Part shown: positions 25,559-33,533 of the stretch, in pieces
Layout: each line of letters begins with the position of its first letter
How positions within the stretch are numbered: position 1 is the first letter of the stretch
Source: Flavobacterium croceum DSM 17960
GTDB lineage: Bacteria; Bacteroidota; Bacteroidia; Flavobacteriales; Flavobacteriaceae
DNA: 64,000 nt
NCBI RefSeq assembly: GCF_002917885.1
Contig: NZ_PQNY01000012.1
Coordinates: forward strand, 22,830-86,829
Direction of reading: 5' to 3'
The notes under the pieces: model-generated
Told to the model about the DNA's origin: nothing
Databases searched by the model: none
The model's input: the letters and a program-made list of their open reading frames with translations, nothing else
Position numbers and translations under genes: made by a program

Positions 25559-26485
25559 ATGAAGATAGAATCTCAAAAAGAACTTATTTCGGGTTTTCAA
25601 CACTTAGAATTATTAGCAAATCAAGTCGTTGAAGGCTTTATTTCGGGCATGCACAAGTCTCCTTTTCATGGGTTTTCTGCCGAATTTGCGGAGCATAAAG
25701 TATATAACAAAGGCGAAAGCACGAAACACATAGATTGGAAACTTTATGCAAAAACAGATAGACTTTACACTAAAAAATTTGAAGAAGAAACCAATTTAAG
25801 ATGCCATCTTATTATCGATAATTCTTCATCGATGCACTATCCAAAGTTAAATTCCAATCAGCTTTTTTATCAAAGCAAAATAGGGTTTTCAGTATTGGCA
25901 TCGGCAGTATTAATGAATTTATTAAAAAAACAACGCGACGCAGTAGGTTTAAGCATTTATTCTGATAAATACGAGTATTATGCTCCAGAAAAAGGTAGTG
26001 ATAGGCATCATAGAATGTTGCTCAATCAGCTCGAAAACACACTTACTGCATCGGTTTCAAATAAAAGTACAGACACTGTAACTTATTTACATCAAATAGC
26101 CGAAAAAATGCACCGCAGGTCTATGATTGTGCTTTTTACAGATATGTTTCAATATGCAGATTCGGATAAATTATTTAACGCACTACAACATTTAAAACAC
26201 GATAAACATAAAGTAATTGTTTTTCATGTAATTGATGAGGAAACAGAGCTTAAATTTGATTTTGATGCAACACCTCGAAAATTTATAGATTTGGAAACGG
26301 GAGAAATGATAAACCTTTTTGCAGATCAAGTTAAGCAAGATTATTTCAAAACGGCTCAAAATTATTTTAAAGAAATCGCTTTAGTGTGTGCGCAAAATAA
26401 AATTAAATATGTACCTGTAAATGTTGGCGCAAATTTTGAAAAAATATTAACCACATACCTTGCTGAAAAACAAATGTTTGGATAA
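25559..26485 (+). CDS. DUF58 / von Willebrand A-like domain protein
   Basis: A 308-residue cytoplasmic protein. The DUF58 signature GESTKHIDWKLYAKTDRLYTKKFEEE is at about 57-82, and a vWA-like fold follows with the metal-site motif DNSSSMHYP near residues 92-100 (DxSxS) and VLFTDMF near residue 190. DUF58 proteins usually work with a MoxR ATPase and BatA/BatB membrane proteins; no such neighbours are seen here, since the next gene is tRNA-Asp. Confidence 0.85.
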   Translation: MKIESQKELISGFQHLELLANQVVEGFISGMHKSPFHGFSAEFAEHKVYNKGESTKHIDWKLYAKTDRLYTKKFEEETNLRCHLIIDNSSSMHYPKLNSNQLFYQSKIGFSVLASAVLMNLLKKQRDAVGLSIYSDKYEYYAPEKGSDRHHRMLLNQLENTLTASVSNKSTDTVTYLHQIAEKMHRRSMIVLFTDMFQYADSDKLFNALQHLKHDKHKVIVFHVIDEETELKFDFDATPRKFIDLETGEMINLFADQVKQDYFKTAQNYFKEIALVCAQNKIKYVPVNVGANFEKILTTYLAEKQMFG

Positions 26486-26523
26486 TTTTGATAAAAAAGT
26501 TTAAAAAAAACCACTAAAAGTAC

Positions 26524-26553
26524 TTGTGTAAATAAAAAAGTGTTGTATATTTG
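26524..26553 (+). promoter_or_regulatory. tRNA-Asp promoter
   Basis: TTG (26524-26526), 19 bases, TATATTTG (26546-26553). Transcription then begins in CAACCGCAATTAAGG, nearly the same sequence that follows the presumed rRNA promoters at 63707 and 63880. Confidence 0.75.
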
Positions 26554-26572
26554 CAACCGCAATTAAGGCGAA

Positions 26573-26646
26573 GGTTTGGTAGTTCAGTTGGTTAGAATAC
26601 ATGCCTGTCACGCATGGGGTCGCGGGTTCGAGTCCCGTCCAGACCG
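26573..26646 (+). tRNA. tRNA-Asp (anticodon GTC)
   Basis: A 74-base cloverleaf: acceptor GGTTTGG (26573-26579) pairs with CCAGACC with one G-U pair; anticodon stem CATGC/GCATG holds the loop CTGTCAC with GTC at 26607-26609; T arm with GGTTCGAGTCC. Discriminator base G73 as usual for tRNA-Asp. CCA is not encoded. Confidence 0.96.
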
Positions 26647-26665
26647 CTAAATTGGGAAAATTAAT

Positions 26666-26696
26666 AAAAGCGTTCCGTATTTCGGAGCGCTTTTTT
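26666..26696 (+). terminator. Terminator of tRNA-Asp
   Basis: AAAAGCGTTCCG (26666-26677) pairs with CGGAGCGCTTTT (26683-26694), one G-U pair, then T run. Confidence 0.85.
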
Positions 26697-26806
26697 GCCC
26701 AAAAAAGCAAATGAAATGTTTTGGAAAACAACAGCAAAACATTCAAAATAGTTGTGTTGTTTCGTTCCGAGAAATCGGAACAAAAGGTTTAGTAGTTAGA
26801 CCAATG

Positions 26807-26840
26807 AAAAGCTTTTCGCCTCTTGGCGAATAGCTTTTTT
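26807..26840. terminator. Terminator facing the DUF4296 gene
   Basis: Fourteen-base arms (26807-26820 and 26825-26838) with one mismatch and a four-base loop. It lies 15 bases beyond the stop of the minus-strand gene, with T-rich sequence on both sides, and may work in both directions. A smaller hairpin, GTTCCGA/TCGGAAC, lies at 26764-26781. Confidence 0.7.
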
Positions 26841-26854
26841 ATTTTACAACTTTT

Positions 26855-27199
26855 TTATTTTTTTGTAGGAGTACTTTTTTGCTGAATTTCTTCTTGAATT
26901 CTATCCAATACAGACTGATTCATTTTTTGATATTCTTTAATATCAGACGCATAGTATTTGTCGTTATTCGCAAATGTTAAACTATCTATATTGTATTTGT
27001 TTTTGAGTAATTCTACTGGAGTAGGATAGGGAATATTGTTTGGGTTTTGCGATTTAATCGCTTCTAGTACAGCCATATCATACATAATTTCAATCATTTT
27101 TTGCTTTTCAATGAAATGATTAGGTTTTGGAACGGCTTTTTCTTTGCAGGCAAAAACAAAAAGTAGGGTAATTATTAAAATCAATTTATTTGCTTTCAT
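26855..27199 (-). CDS. DUF4296 lipoprotein
   Basis: A 114-residue protein beginning MKANKLILIITLLFVFAC, a lipoprotein signal with Cys18 as the modified residue. The mature part FIEKQKMIEIMYDMAVLEAIK...LKNKYNIDSLTFANNDKYYASDIKEYQKM is mostly helical and matches DUF4296, a Bacteroidota-specific family of unknown role. It is downstream of dihydroorotase and a polyprenol glycosyltransferase, a gene order I recall from other Flavobacteriales. Confidence 0.85.
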   Translation of the reverse strand: MKANKLILIITLLFVFACKEKAVPKPNHFIEKQKMIEIMYDMAVLEAIKSQNPNNIPYPTPVELLKNKYNIDSLTFANNDKYYASDIKEYQKMNQSVLDRIQEEIQQKSTPTKK

Positions 27200-27322
27200 A
27201 TATAGGTATTTATTGCTTTGATGTAATGTAGTAAACGTTGTTAATTTTATTTCTCAGTCGCAAAATACATACTTCAAATTGTGTCTGCTAATTACAATTA
27301 ATTAAAAGAAATTACTATCTAT

Positions 27323-28660
27323 TTATCGGTTAAAAGTTAGTCTTTTTCCAGCTTTTACTTCGTTGAAGACACCTTGGTTGTAAACCAAACTGCCATTTAC
27401 AAATGTATGGGTTATTTTACATTGAAATAATTCATTTTCAAAAGGAGACCATCCGCATTTGTATAAAATATTTTCTTGTTGTACTTGCCACGGACTATTC
27501 AAATTAAACAAAACAATATCGGCAAAATAGCCTTCTTTTATAAAACCTCTTTTTTCTATTTTGAATATTTTAGCTGGATTATGGCACATTTTTTCAACAA
27601 TTTTTTCTAGAGATATTTTACTTTTTTTATAATTTTCAAGCATGGCTACTAGCGCATGTTGCACAAGTGGGCCGCCCGAAGGGGCTTGTAGGTATTTATT
27701 TTGTTTTTCTTCTTTAGTATGCGGAGCATGATCGGTAGCAATTACATCTATTTTATCTGACAAAAGAGCTTGCCAAAGAGCTTCTCTGTCTTGTTCGGTT
27801 TTAACAGCAGGATTCCATTTTATAAAATTCCCTTTGTTTATATAGTCTTGGTCGGTAAACCATAAATGATGTATACATACTTCGGCTGTAATTTGTTTTT
27901 CTTCTACTGGTATAGTGTTGGTAAAAAGTTCTAATTCTTTTGCAGTCGAGATATGAAAAATATGCAATCTAGCACCTGTTTTTTTTGCTAATGCTACAGC
28001 TTTTGAAGAAGAGATATAGCACGCTTCTGCACTACGTATAGCACTGTGGCAAGTTACAGGAATGTCTTCGCCGTAAATAGATTTATAGTGAGCTAAATTA
28101 TTTTTTATAGTCGTTTCATCTTCGCAATGTACAGCAATAAGTGTTTTTACATTAGAGAATATTTTTTCTAAAGTATCTGGATTATCGACCAACATATTCC
28201 CTGTAGACGATCCTAAAAAAAGCTTAATGCCAGCCACATTTTTTACATCTGTTTTTAACAACTCATCGAGGTTGTCATTAGTGCCTCCCATCATAAAAGA
28301 ATAATTGGCATAAGACGTTTGTGCTGCTATTTGATACTTTTGTTCGAGCAACTCTTGCGTTGTAGCATTGGGTACTGTATTGGGTTGTTCTATAAAAGAA
28401 GTAATACCTCCGGCAACAGCCGCTTTACTTTCGGTTTCTATAGTAGCTTTGTGTGTGAGTCCAGGTTCTCTAAAATGTACTTGATCGTCTATAACACCAG
28501 GCATTGCGTACAAGCCTTCTGCATTTATAACAATAGCGTTTTTTGGAATAGGGATATTCACATCTATTTTTGTGATATAATCATTTTCAATCAATATATC
28601 ACTAACGATAATTTTGTTTTCGTTAATAACAGATGCGTTTTTTATAATATACAAACCCAT
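27323..28660 (-). CDS. pyrC: Dihydroorotase (amidohydrolase family)
   Basis: A 445-residue amidohydrolase. The metal-binding motif appears as GVIDDQVHFREPG near residues 55-67 (HxH replaced by QVHFRE, as in many class I enzymes of this group), with AVHCEDE near 177, CHSAIRS near 204, HIFHIST near 235 and ATDHAPHTKEEK near 308. It closes carbamoyl-aspartate to dihydroorotate in pyrimidine synthesis. Related hydantoinases and allantoinases share the fold, but DHAPH and the HFREPG form favour dihydroorotase. One base separates it from the upstream glycosyltransferase. Confidence 0.85.
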   Translation of the reverse strand: MGLYIIKNASVINENKIIVSDILIENDYITKIDVNIPIPKNAIVINAEGLYAMPGVIDDQVHFREPGLTHKATIETESKAAVAGGITSFIEQPNTVPNATTQELLEQKYQIAAQTSYANYSFMMGGTNDNLDELLKTDVKNVAGIKLFLGSSTGNMLVDNPDTLEKIFSNVKTLIAVHCEDETTIKNNLAHYKSIYGEDIPVTCHSAIRSAEACYISSSKAVALAKKTGARLHIFHISTAKELELFTNTIPVEEKQITAEVCIHHLWFTDQDYINKGNFIKWNPAVKTEQDREALWQALLSDKIDVIATDHAPHTKEEKQNKYLQAPSGGPLVQHALVAMLENYKKSKISLEKIVEKMCHNPAKIFKIEKRGFIKEGYFADIVLFNLNSPWQVQQENILYKCGWSPFENELFQCKITHTFVNGSLVYNQGVFNEVKAGKRLTFNR

Positions 28661-28661
28661 G

Positions 28662-29387
28662 TTACAGTTTATTGAATAGTTTTCTTATTCTTAGTGAGAT
28701 CACGCCAAAAACAGCTTCTTTAATAATAGCTCCACTCATTTTAGACTGTCCTTTGGTTCTATCGGTAAAAATGACAGGGACTTCCTTAATGTTAAAGTTT
28801 TTGCAAAAGGCTCTATACTTCATTTCTATTTGAAAAGCATAACCTATAAATTTTATCTTATCTAAGTTTATGGCTTCTAAAACCGATTTTCTATAACAAA
28901 TAAAACCAGCAGTAGCATCCATAATTTTCATGCCCGTAATAAGCCTTACATATACCGAGGCAAAATAAGAAAGCAGCACTCTATTAAGGGGCCAATTTAC
29001 CACATTTACACCTGTAACATACCGTGAACCTATAGCCAAATCTGCGGTATCCAAATGGCAAGCATCGTATAGTTTTTCTAAGTCGTGTGGATTATGAGAA
29101 AAATCGGCATCCATTTCGTAAATGTATTCATACTGATGTTGTAATGCCCATTTAAATCCATGCACATAAGCTGTTCCTAGTCCTGATTTTTTTTGACGAA
29201 TTTCCAAAAACAAATTTTCAGGAAATTCTTCTTGAAGTTGTTTTACTTTATCGGCGGTTTTATCGGGAGAATTATCATCTACAATAAGAATATGAAAACG
29301 TTTTTGTAAAGAAAAAACAGCTCTTATAATGCTTTCTATATTTTCTATCTCGTTGTAAGTAGGAATGATAACTAAACCGCAATTCAT
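28662..29387 (-). CDS. Polyprenol monophosphomannose synthase-like glycosyltransferase (GT2)
   Basis: A 241-residue GT-A glycosyltransferase of the DPM1 type: IIPTYNEIENIESII near residues 7-21, LIVDDNSPDKTA near 34-45 with donor-binding Asp residues, and EMDADFSHNPHDL near 92-104 holding the DxD-like metal motif; RYVTG and TDRTKGQSKMS complete the family pattern. It transfers a sugar from a nucleotide donor to polyprenyl phosphate. No transmembrane tail, so bacterial Dpm1-like. First gene of the unit leading to dihydroorotase and the DUF4296 lipoprotein. Confidence 0.88.
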   Translation of the reverse strand: MNCGLVIIPTYNEIENIESIIRAVFSLQKRFHILIVDDNSPDKTADKVKQLQEEFPENLFLEIRQKKSGLGTAYVHGFKWALQHQYEYIYEMDADFSHNPHDLEKLYDACHLDTADLAIGSRYVTGVNVVNWPLNRVLLSYFASVYVRLITGMKIMDATAGFICYRKSVLEAINLDKIKFIGYAFQIEMKYRAFCKNFNIKEVPVIFTDRTKGQSKMSGAIIKEAVFGVISLRIRKLFNKL

Positions 29388-29468
29388 TTGAAAAAATTTT
29401 TACAAAAGTACATTTTTTAAAACTTTTTCTTCTTAAATATATTGTAATAAGTGTAAAGAAATAATTTA

Positions 29469-29476
29469 TACTTTTG
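29469..29476 (+). promoter_or_regulatory. -7 promoter element of DUF4271-hemD
   Basis: TACTTTTG ends six bases before the ATG at 29483, so the mRNA is predicted to be leaderless or nearly so. The nearest TTG (29442-29444) is 24 bases upstream, longer than usual. Confidence 0.45.
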
Positions 29477-29482
29477 CCTATC

Positions 29483-30148
29483 ATGAAAAATCTCGATTTG
29501 CATTTACGTTCTATAGAAAACAAAGATTGGGCAACTTTGCTCTTTTTGTTGTGTTTTGCAGTTGTAGTTATCGCAAAAACTTTTTTTGACTCAAGGTTTC
29601 ATGATTATATGCGGTTATTGTTTTCAAATAAGTACATAAAAATTTACAAAGATTCGAGCCACATGCTGAGCATTTTTAATGTGCTGCTGTTTTTTGTAAA
29701 CTTGGTTTCGTTGTCTTTTTTTATTCAAATTACGTTGGAGCATTTTGGTTATGGAAATCGGCACGATTGGGTTTTATTTATACGAATATTTACTTTATTG
29801 GCTGTGTTTATTCTGTCTAAATATTTATTTGAAAAAATTATTGCCGTTGTGTTTAACATCGAAGAAGTTTTGGAACAGTTTAGTGCGGCAAAAGTGAGCT
29901 ATAGAACCTATCTTGGGTTGCTACTATTGCCTTTTGTACTTGTTATCTATTTTAATGATTTTGAGATAAATTCGTTAATATTAACGCTTATTGCCATAAT
30001 ATTGATAATTAATGCAGTAACATATTTACTTTCGTTAAGAAATTATCAAAAATTCGTGGCGGGTTATATGTTTTATTTTATTTTGTATCTTTGCGCACTT
30101 GAAATAACGCCCTATTATTTCATATATTATTTGGTTACAAAAAAATAG
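29483..30148 (+). CDS. DUF4271 membrane protein
   Basis: A 221-residue inner-membrane protein with about six helices. It begins with a short polar region (MKNLDLHLRSIENKDWATLLF), and FSNKYIKIYKDS and FNIEEVLEQFSAAKVSYRTYLGLLLLP follow the DUF4271 pattern. The family is confined to Bacteroidota and is often encoded just before hemD, as here (nine bases apart). Function not established. The ATG at 29483 is favoured over an upstream TTG because of the promoter position. Confidence 0.82.
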   Translation: MKNLDLHLRSIENKDWATLLFLLCFAVVVIAKTFFDSRFHDYMRLLFSNKYIKIYKDSSHMLSIFNVLLFFVNLVSLSFFIQITLEHFGYGNRHDWVLFIRIFTLLAVFILSKYLFEKIIAVVFNIEEVLEQFSAAKVSYRTYLGLLLLPFVLVIYFNDFEINSLILTLIAIILIINAVTYLLSLRNYQKFVAGYMFYFILYLCALEITPYYFIYYLVTKK

Positions 30149-30157
30149 TGCATTAGA

Positions 30158-30916
30158 ATGTCAAATTTGAAAGTTAAAACAATTTTGGTGTCACAGCCAG
30201 AGCCAAAGGTAGAAAATTCGCCCTATCACGAAATTCAGCAAAAGCATAAAGTGAAGATAGATTTTAGACCTTTTATTCATGTAGAAGGTGTAAGTGCCAA
30301 AGATATTAGGGCTCAAAAAATAGACCTAAGTCATTATAATGCAATTATTCTTACGAGTAAAAATTCTGTAGATCACTTTTTTAGAGTAGCAGAAGAAATG
30401 CGCTATAAAGTTCCAGAAGATTTGCGGTATTTTTGTCAATCAGAGGCAGTTGCATATTATTTACAAAAATATGTAGTGTATAGAAAACGCAAAATTTATG
30501 TTGGGCAAAAGGATTTTGCCGATATGACTTCTTTATTTAAAAAGTATAAAGACGAAAAATACTTATTACCTGCTTCAGATCAGCTAAATGCAGATGTGCC
30601 TCAAACACTAAACAGTTTAAAACTTGATTGGACACAAGGTATTTTTTATAAAACAGTAATGAGTGATTTGTCTGATTTGGCAGATGTTTACTATGATATT
30701 TTAGCATTTTTTAGTCCTACGGGTATAAAATCGTTGTTTAAAAACTTTCCAGATTTTCAACAAAATAATACAAGAATCGCTGTATTTGGTAGCACTACAC
30801 AAAAAGAAGCCCTAGAAAACGGATTGAGAGTAGATATTATGGCTCCTTCTCCAGAAGCGCCATCGATGACAATGGCTTTAGAAAAATATCTTGCAGAGGT
30901 AAACAAAGCAAAATAG
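30158..30916 (+). CDS. hemD: Uroporphyrinogen-III synthase
   Basis: A 252-residue protein with the two-lobed HemD fold. Sequence conservation in this family is low; the clues are ILVSQPEP near the start, NAIILTSKNSVDHFF near 63-77, YDILAFFSPTGIKSLF near 174-189, and IAVFGSTTQKEALENGLRVDIMAPSPEAPSM near 206-236, the end of the second lobe. It closes hydroxymethylbilane to the tetrapyrrole ring for haem. Coupled with the DUF4271 gene and closed by a terminator. Confidence 0.87.
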   Translation: MSNLKVKTILVSQPEPKVENSPYHEIQQKHKVKIDFRPFIHVEGVSAKDIRAQKIDLSHYNAIILTSKNSVDHFFRVAEEMRYKVPEDLRYFCQSEAVAYYLQKYVVYRKRKIYVGQKDFADMTSLFKKYKDEKYLLPASDQLNADVPQTLNSLKLDWTQGIFYKTVMSDLSDLADVYYDILAFFSPTGIKSLFKNFPDFQQNNTRIAVFGSTTQKEALENGLRVDIMAPSPEAPSMTMALEKYLAEVNKAK

Positions 30917-30940
30917 TTAAATATCGTATAGAAATAGTAT

Positions 30941-30975
30941 AAAAAAACTTCCGTTATGTAGCGGAAGTTTTTTTT
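30941..30975. terminator. Bidirectional terminator
   Basis: A-rich left arm ending ACTTCCG (30941-30953) pairs with CGGAAGTTTTTTT (30962-30974). It ends hemD on the plus strand and the small membrane gene on the minus strand, whose TAA sits in the loop. Confidence 0.88.
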
Positions 30976-31160
30976 ATGTTTTTAAAAATTTTGAATGCCC
31001 ATATAAATAAAATAAAGCCAGCAAAATATACCCATTCATCTATAGGCGTTCCTGGAGGTACAGGAGAAGCTGGAGGTGGAGGGTTTGGCGCAGCAAAAGT
31101 AAAACTGCAAACCAATAAAAGTATAATCAACGATAATAATTTCATGCTACTTTTTTTCAT
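30954..31160 (-). CDS. Small proline-rich membrane protein
   Basis: A 68-residue protein. A signal-like N-terminus MKKSSMKLLSLIILLLVCSFTFA is followed by a proline run (PNPPPPASPVPPGTP) and one transmembrane helix (WVYFAGFILFIWAFKIF). The design, cleavable signal, Pro linker, single helix, is one I recall from short flavobacterial proteins often left unannotated. Function unknown. The ATG at 31160 is chosen; a second at 31145 is possible. Confidence 0.65.
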   Translation of the reverse strand: MKKSSMKLLSLIILLLVCSFTFAAPNPPPPASPVPPGTPIDEWVYFAGFILFIWAFKIFKNIKKTSAT

Positions 31161-31248
31161 TTGCGGTAAAAGTATAAAAAAAATCACATATTATAAAACA
31201 AAATAGATGATTGTACGATTTTATCGTTTATCTTTTACAAATTAGGTT

Positions 31249-31866
31249 TTAAAAGGCTTCTTTTTTAATGCTATCGTGCGATTGTGTAGGAATTCCGTTA
31301 TTAATAGCTGTTAAAATATCTGTAGCTACTGCGGCACCACTTCCTGCGGCTATAGATAATTGACTTCTACACCCAGCTAGAGTTCCTGCTACATAAATGC
31401 CTTCGGTTACTTTGTTGTCGTCATTAATGAGTTGTATACGCTGTTTTTCGGGATTTGTTTTTTTATGAGGAATTACATAGTCCATTAACCCTTCAATAGC
31501 AAACATATTAGAATTCCCTGTGGCGACAACGATATTTTTAGCAGTATACGTGTTTTTGTTGGTAAATACCTCAATTCCAAAAGGTTGCTTTACTATTTTA
31601 AGCACTTTTTCATCTTCAATAACAGCTACTTCTGGATAATATGTTGTTAATTGCTTTAAACTGTTTTCAAGCAAATCTTTTCCTAAAGTTCCAGCAGGTA
31701 TGCCATACGCATTATAAAAAATAGCTTCTTGCAATGCAGATGATTTTTGATGTGCAATAACACCAATTTTTTTATCTGCCATAAAAGGTTTTTTGAGTGC
31801 AGAACCCAGTATTAAGGCGCACGAAATACCAGAAACGCCTCCACCTATTATAAGCACTTCAAACAT
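31249..31866 (-). CDS. Short FAD-dependent oxidoreductase, thioredoxin-reductase-like
   Basis: A 205-residue flavoprotein: FAD motif VLIIGGGVSGISCALILG (4-21), IVVATGNSN near 107-115, and the closing VTEGIYVAGTLAGCRSQLSIAAGSGAAVATDI near 155-186. The central NAD(P)H-binding domain and the CxxC of thioredoxin reductases are both absent, so it is about 100 residues shorter than that family. This fits a small group of FAD-only proteins. No frameshift is seen and both ends are intact. It overlaps the upstream 66-residue gene by one base. Confidence 0.78.
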   Translation of the reverse strand: MFEVLIIGGGVSGISCALILGSALKKPFMADKKIGVIAHQKSSALQEAIFYNAYGIPAGTLGKDLLENSLKQLTTYYPEVAVIEDEKVLKIVKQPFGIEVFTNKNTYTAKNIVVATGNSNMFAIEGLMDYVIPHKKTNPEKQRIQLINDDNKVTEGIYVAGTLAGCRSQLSIAAGSGAAVATDILTAINNGIPTQSHDSIKKEAF

Positions 31867-32066
31867 TAGTTGTTTTTTGATTGTTCTACAACTTTTTTAG
31901 ATAATCTAAATATAAGTAAAATTAACACAGCACAAATAGATGCTGCTGCACCAATAATAGCAACCAAACTATTTCCTTCTGTAGGATTCTTAAAATCAAT
32001 AAGAGTAATGTTAAATACAATTAATGCAATGGCAAGAACCAATAATATTGTTGTAAAAATTTTCAT
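31866..32066 (-). CDS. 66-residue two-span membrane protein
   Basis: Two hydrophobic helices (about 4-22 and 34-53) joined by the polar loop DFKNPTEGNS, with a basic tail. No family with known function is recognised. It overlaps the FAD protein by one base, so both are translated from one mRNA, probably with the MarC gene 37 bases upstream. Confidence 0.7.
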   Translation of the reverse strand: MKIFTTILLVLAIALIVFNITLIDFKNPTEGNSLVAIIGAAASICAVLILLIFRLSKKVVEQSKNN

Positions 32067-32103
32067 TGTAAAATATTATACTACAAATTTATTAATATAA
32101 ATG

Positions 32104-32685
32104 TTAAATGAACAACCCTTTAACATTTGCAGCAAATAATTTAACAGCAATTGCGAGTAATACTACCCCAAATGTTTTTCGTACCACACCCAAACCATTT
32201 TCGCCCAATAGTTTTTCTATTTTTGAAGACGATTTTAAAACAGCATAAACCACAATAATATTGCCTAGAATAGCCAAAACGATATTAATAGTAGCGTATT
32301 GAGAGCGCAAAGATAGCAAAGTGGTCATTGTACCTGCTCCAGCAATAAGCGGAAAAGCCAACGGAACAATAGATGCCGATTTTGCTTCTTGCTCTCTATA
32401 CAATCGTATGCCTAAAATCATTTCTAAAGCTAAGAAAAATAAAACAAAAGACCCTGCAACTGCAAAAGAATGTACATCAATACCAATAAGCTTTAATAAC
32501 TCTTTACCTATAAATAAAAAGGTAATCATGATAACCCCCGATACTATAGCTGCTTTTTCAGATTCTATATGTCCGAATTTGCTTCTTAAATCTACAATCA
32601 CAGGTATAGAACCAATAATGTCAATTACAGCAAAAAGTACCATACCTACCGTAATTATTTCTTTTAAATCTAGTCCAAACATCAT
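32104..32685 (-). CDS. MarC family membrane protein
   Basis: A 193-residue protein with six transmembrane helices. FAVIDIIGSIPVIVDLRSKF near 18-37, and VPLAFPLIAGAGTMTTLL near 107-124, are characteristic of the MarC / UPF0056 family of integral membrane proteins. Once linked to multiple antibiotic resistance, the family has no proven transport role. Two consecutive ATG codons are possible starts. Confidence 0.9.
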   Translation of the reverse strand: MMFGLDLKEIITVGMVLFAVIDIIGSIPVIVDLRSKFGHIESEKAAIVSGVIMITFLFIGKELLKLIGIDVHSFAVAGSFVLFFLALEMILGIRLYREQEAKSASIVPLAFPLIAGAGTMTTLLSLRSQYATINIVLAILGNIIVVYAVLKSSSKIEKLLGENGLGVVRKTFGVVLLAIAVKLFAANVKGLFI

Positions 32686-32765
32686 TTTTTTTGCAAAAAT
32701 AATTAAATATAATGAGCTATTATTACTAAAAATTCTACTCTATCTTTGCATCAAATAAAAATGAT

Positions 32766-33356
32766 ATGTTTCAATTAGGAAAAACAATAGTATCTGAAGA
32801 TATATTAGAAAAAGAATTTGTTTGTAATTTATCAGCATGCCACGGCGCTTGTTGTATAGATGGCGATGCAGGAGCTCCTTTAAGTAAAGAAGAAACCAAG
32901 ATTTTGGAAGAAATTTACCCCAAAGTTAAACCCTATTTGCGTAAAGAAGGTCAAGATATTATTGAAGAAAAAGGAACATGGGTTGTAGGAACCGAACAAG
33001 ATCTTGAAACACCTCTTATAGACGATAAAGATTGTGCTTACGTAATATTTGACGGAAAAACAGCCTTGTGTGGTATAGAACAAGCTTACAATGAAGGGGT
33101 TATAGATTGGAAAAAACCCGTTTCATGTCATTTATATCCTATACGAGTAAAAGATTTTACAGAATTTGCCGCTGTTAATTACGACCGTTGGGATATTTGT
33201 TCAGATGCTTGTACGTTGGGCAAAGAGTTGCAAGTTCCTGTGTATAAATTTGTAAAAGAAGCACTTGTGCGCAGATTTGGGGAAAATTGGTATTTGGAAC
33301 TTGAAAAAGTGGCTAACGAATTAGAAGCCGAACGAAAAAATAAAAGCCGCAAGTAA
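32766..33356 (+). CDS. DUF3109 cysteine-rich protein
   Basis: A 196-residue cytoplasmic protein. CNLSACHGACCIDGDAGAPL near residues 21-40 and later Cys residues in DCAYV, ALCGIEQA, VSCHLYPIR and ICSDACTLG follow DUF3109, which resembles the YkgJ-type zinc or iron-sulfur cluster proteins. All the expected Cys are present. Function not established. A TATCTTTG box lies at 32741-32748, 17 bases before the ATG. Confidence 0.88.
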   Translation: MFQLGKTIVSEDILEKEFVCNLSACHGACCIDGDAGAPLSKEETKILEEIYPKVKPYLRKEGQDIIEEKGTWVVGTEQDLETPLIDDKDCAYVIFDGKTALCGIEQAYNEGVIDWKKPVSCHLYPIRVKDFTEFAAVNYDRWDICSDACTLGKELQVPVYKFVKEALVRRFGENWYLELEKVANELEAERKNKSRK

Positions 33357-33374
33357 AAATACTAACGGCTTTTG

Positions 33375-33448
33375 TGGAGAAGATGGGGCTCGAACCCACG
33401 ACCTCTTGACTGCCAGTCAAGCACTCTAGCCAACTGAGCTACATCCCC
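33375..33448 (-). tRNA. tRNA-Ala (anticodon GGC)
   Basis: A 74-base cloverleaf on the minus strand. Anticodon stem CTTGA/TCAAG encloses CTGGCAG, anticodon GGC (plus-strand 33412-33414). The acceptor is GGGGATG against CTTCTCC: it includes the G3-U70 pair that identifies alanine tRNAs, but one internal T6-T67 mismatch. Discriminator A73; CCA not encoded. Confidence 0.93.
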
Positions 33449-33460
33449 AAAACAGGAAAG

Positions 33461-33492
33461 CAAATATAGAAATTTATTGCTATATAAAACAA
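33461..33492 (-). promoter_or_regulatory. tRNA-Ala promoter
   Basis: On the minus strand TTG (33490-33492), 21 bases, TATATTTG (33461-33468), twelve bases before the tRNA 5' end. Confidence 0.7.
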
Positions 33493-33533
33493 GATTGCCC
33501 AAAAATAACTACTTTTATTAAAAAATATTCATT

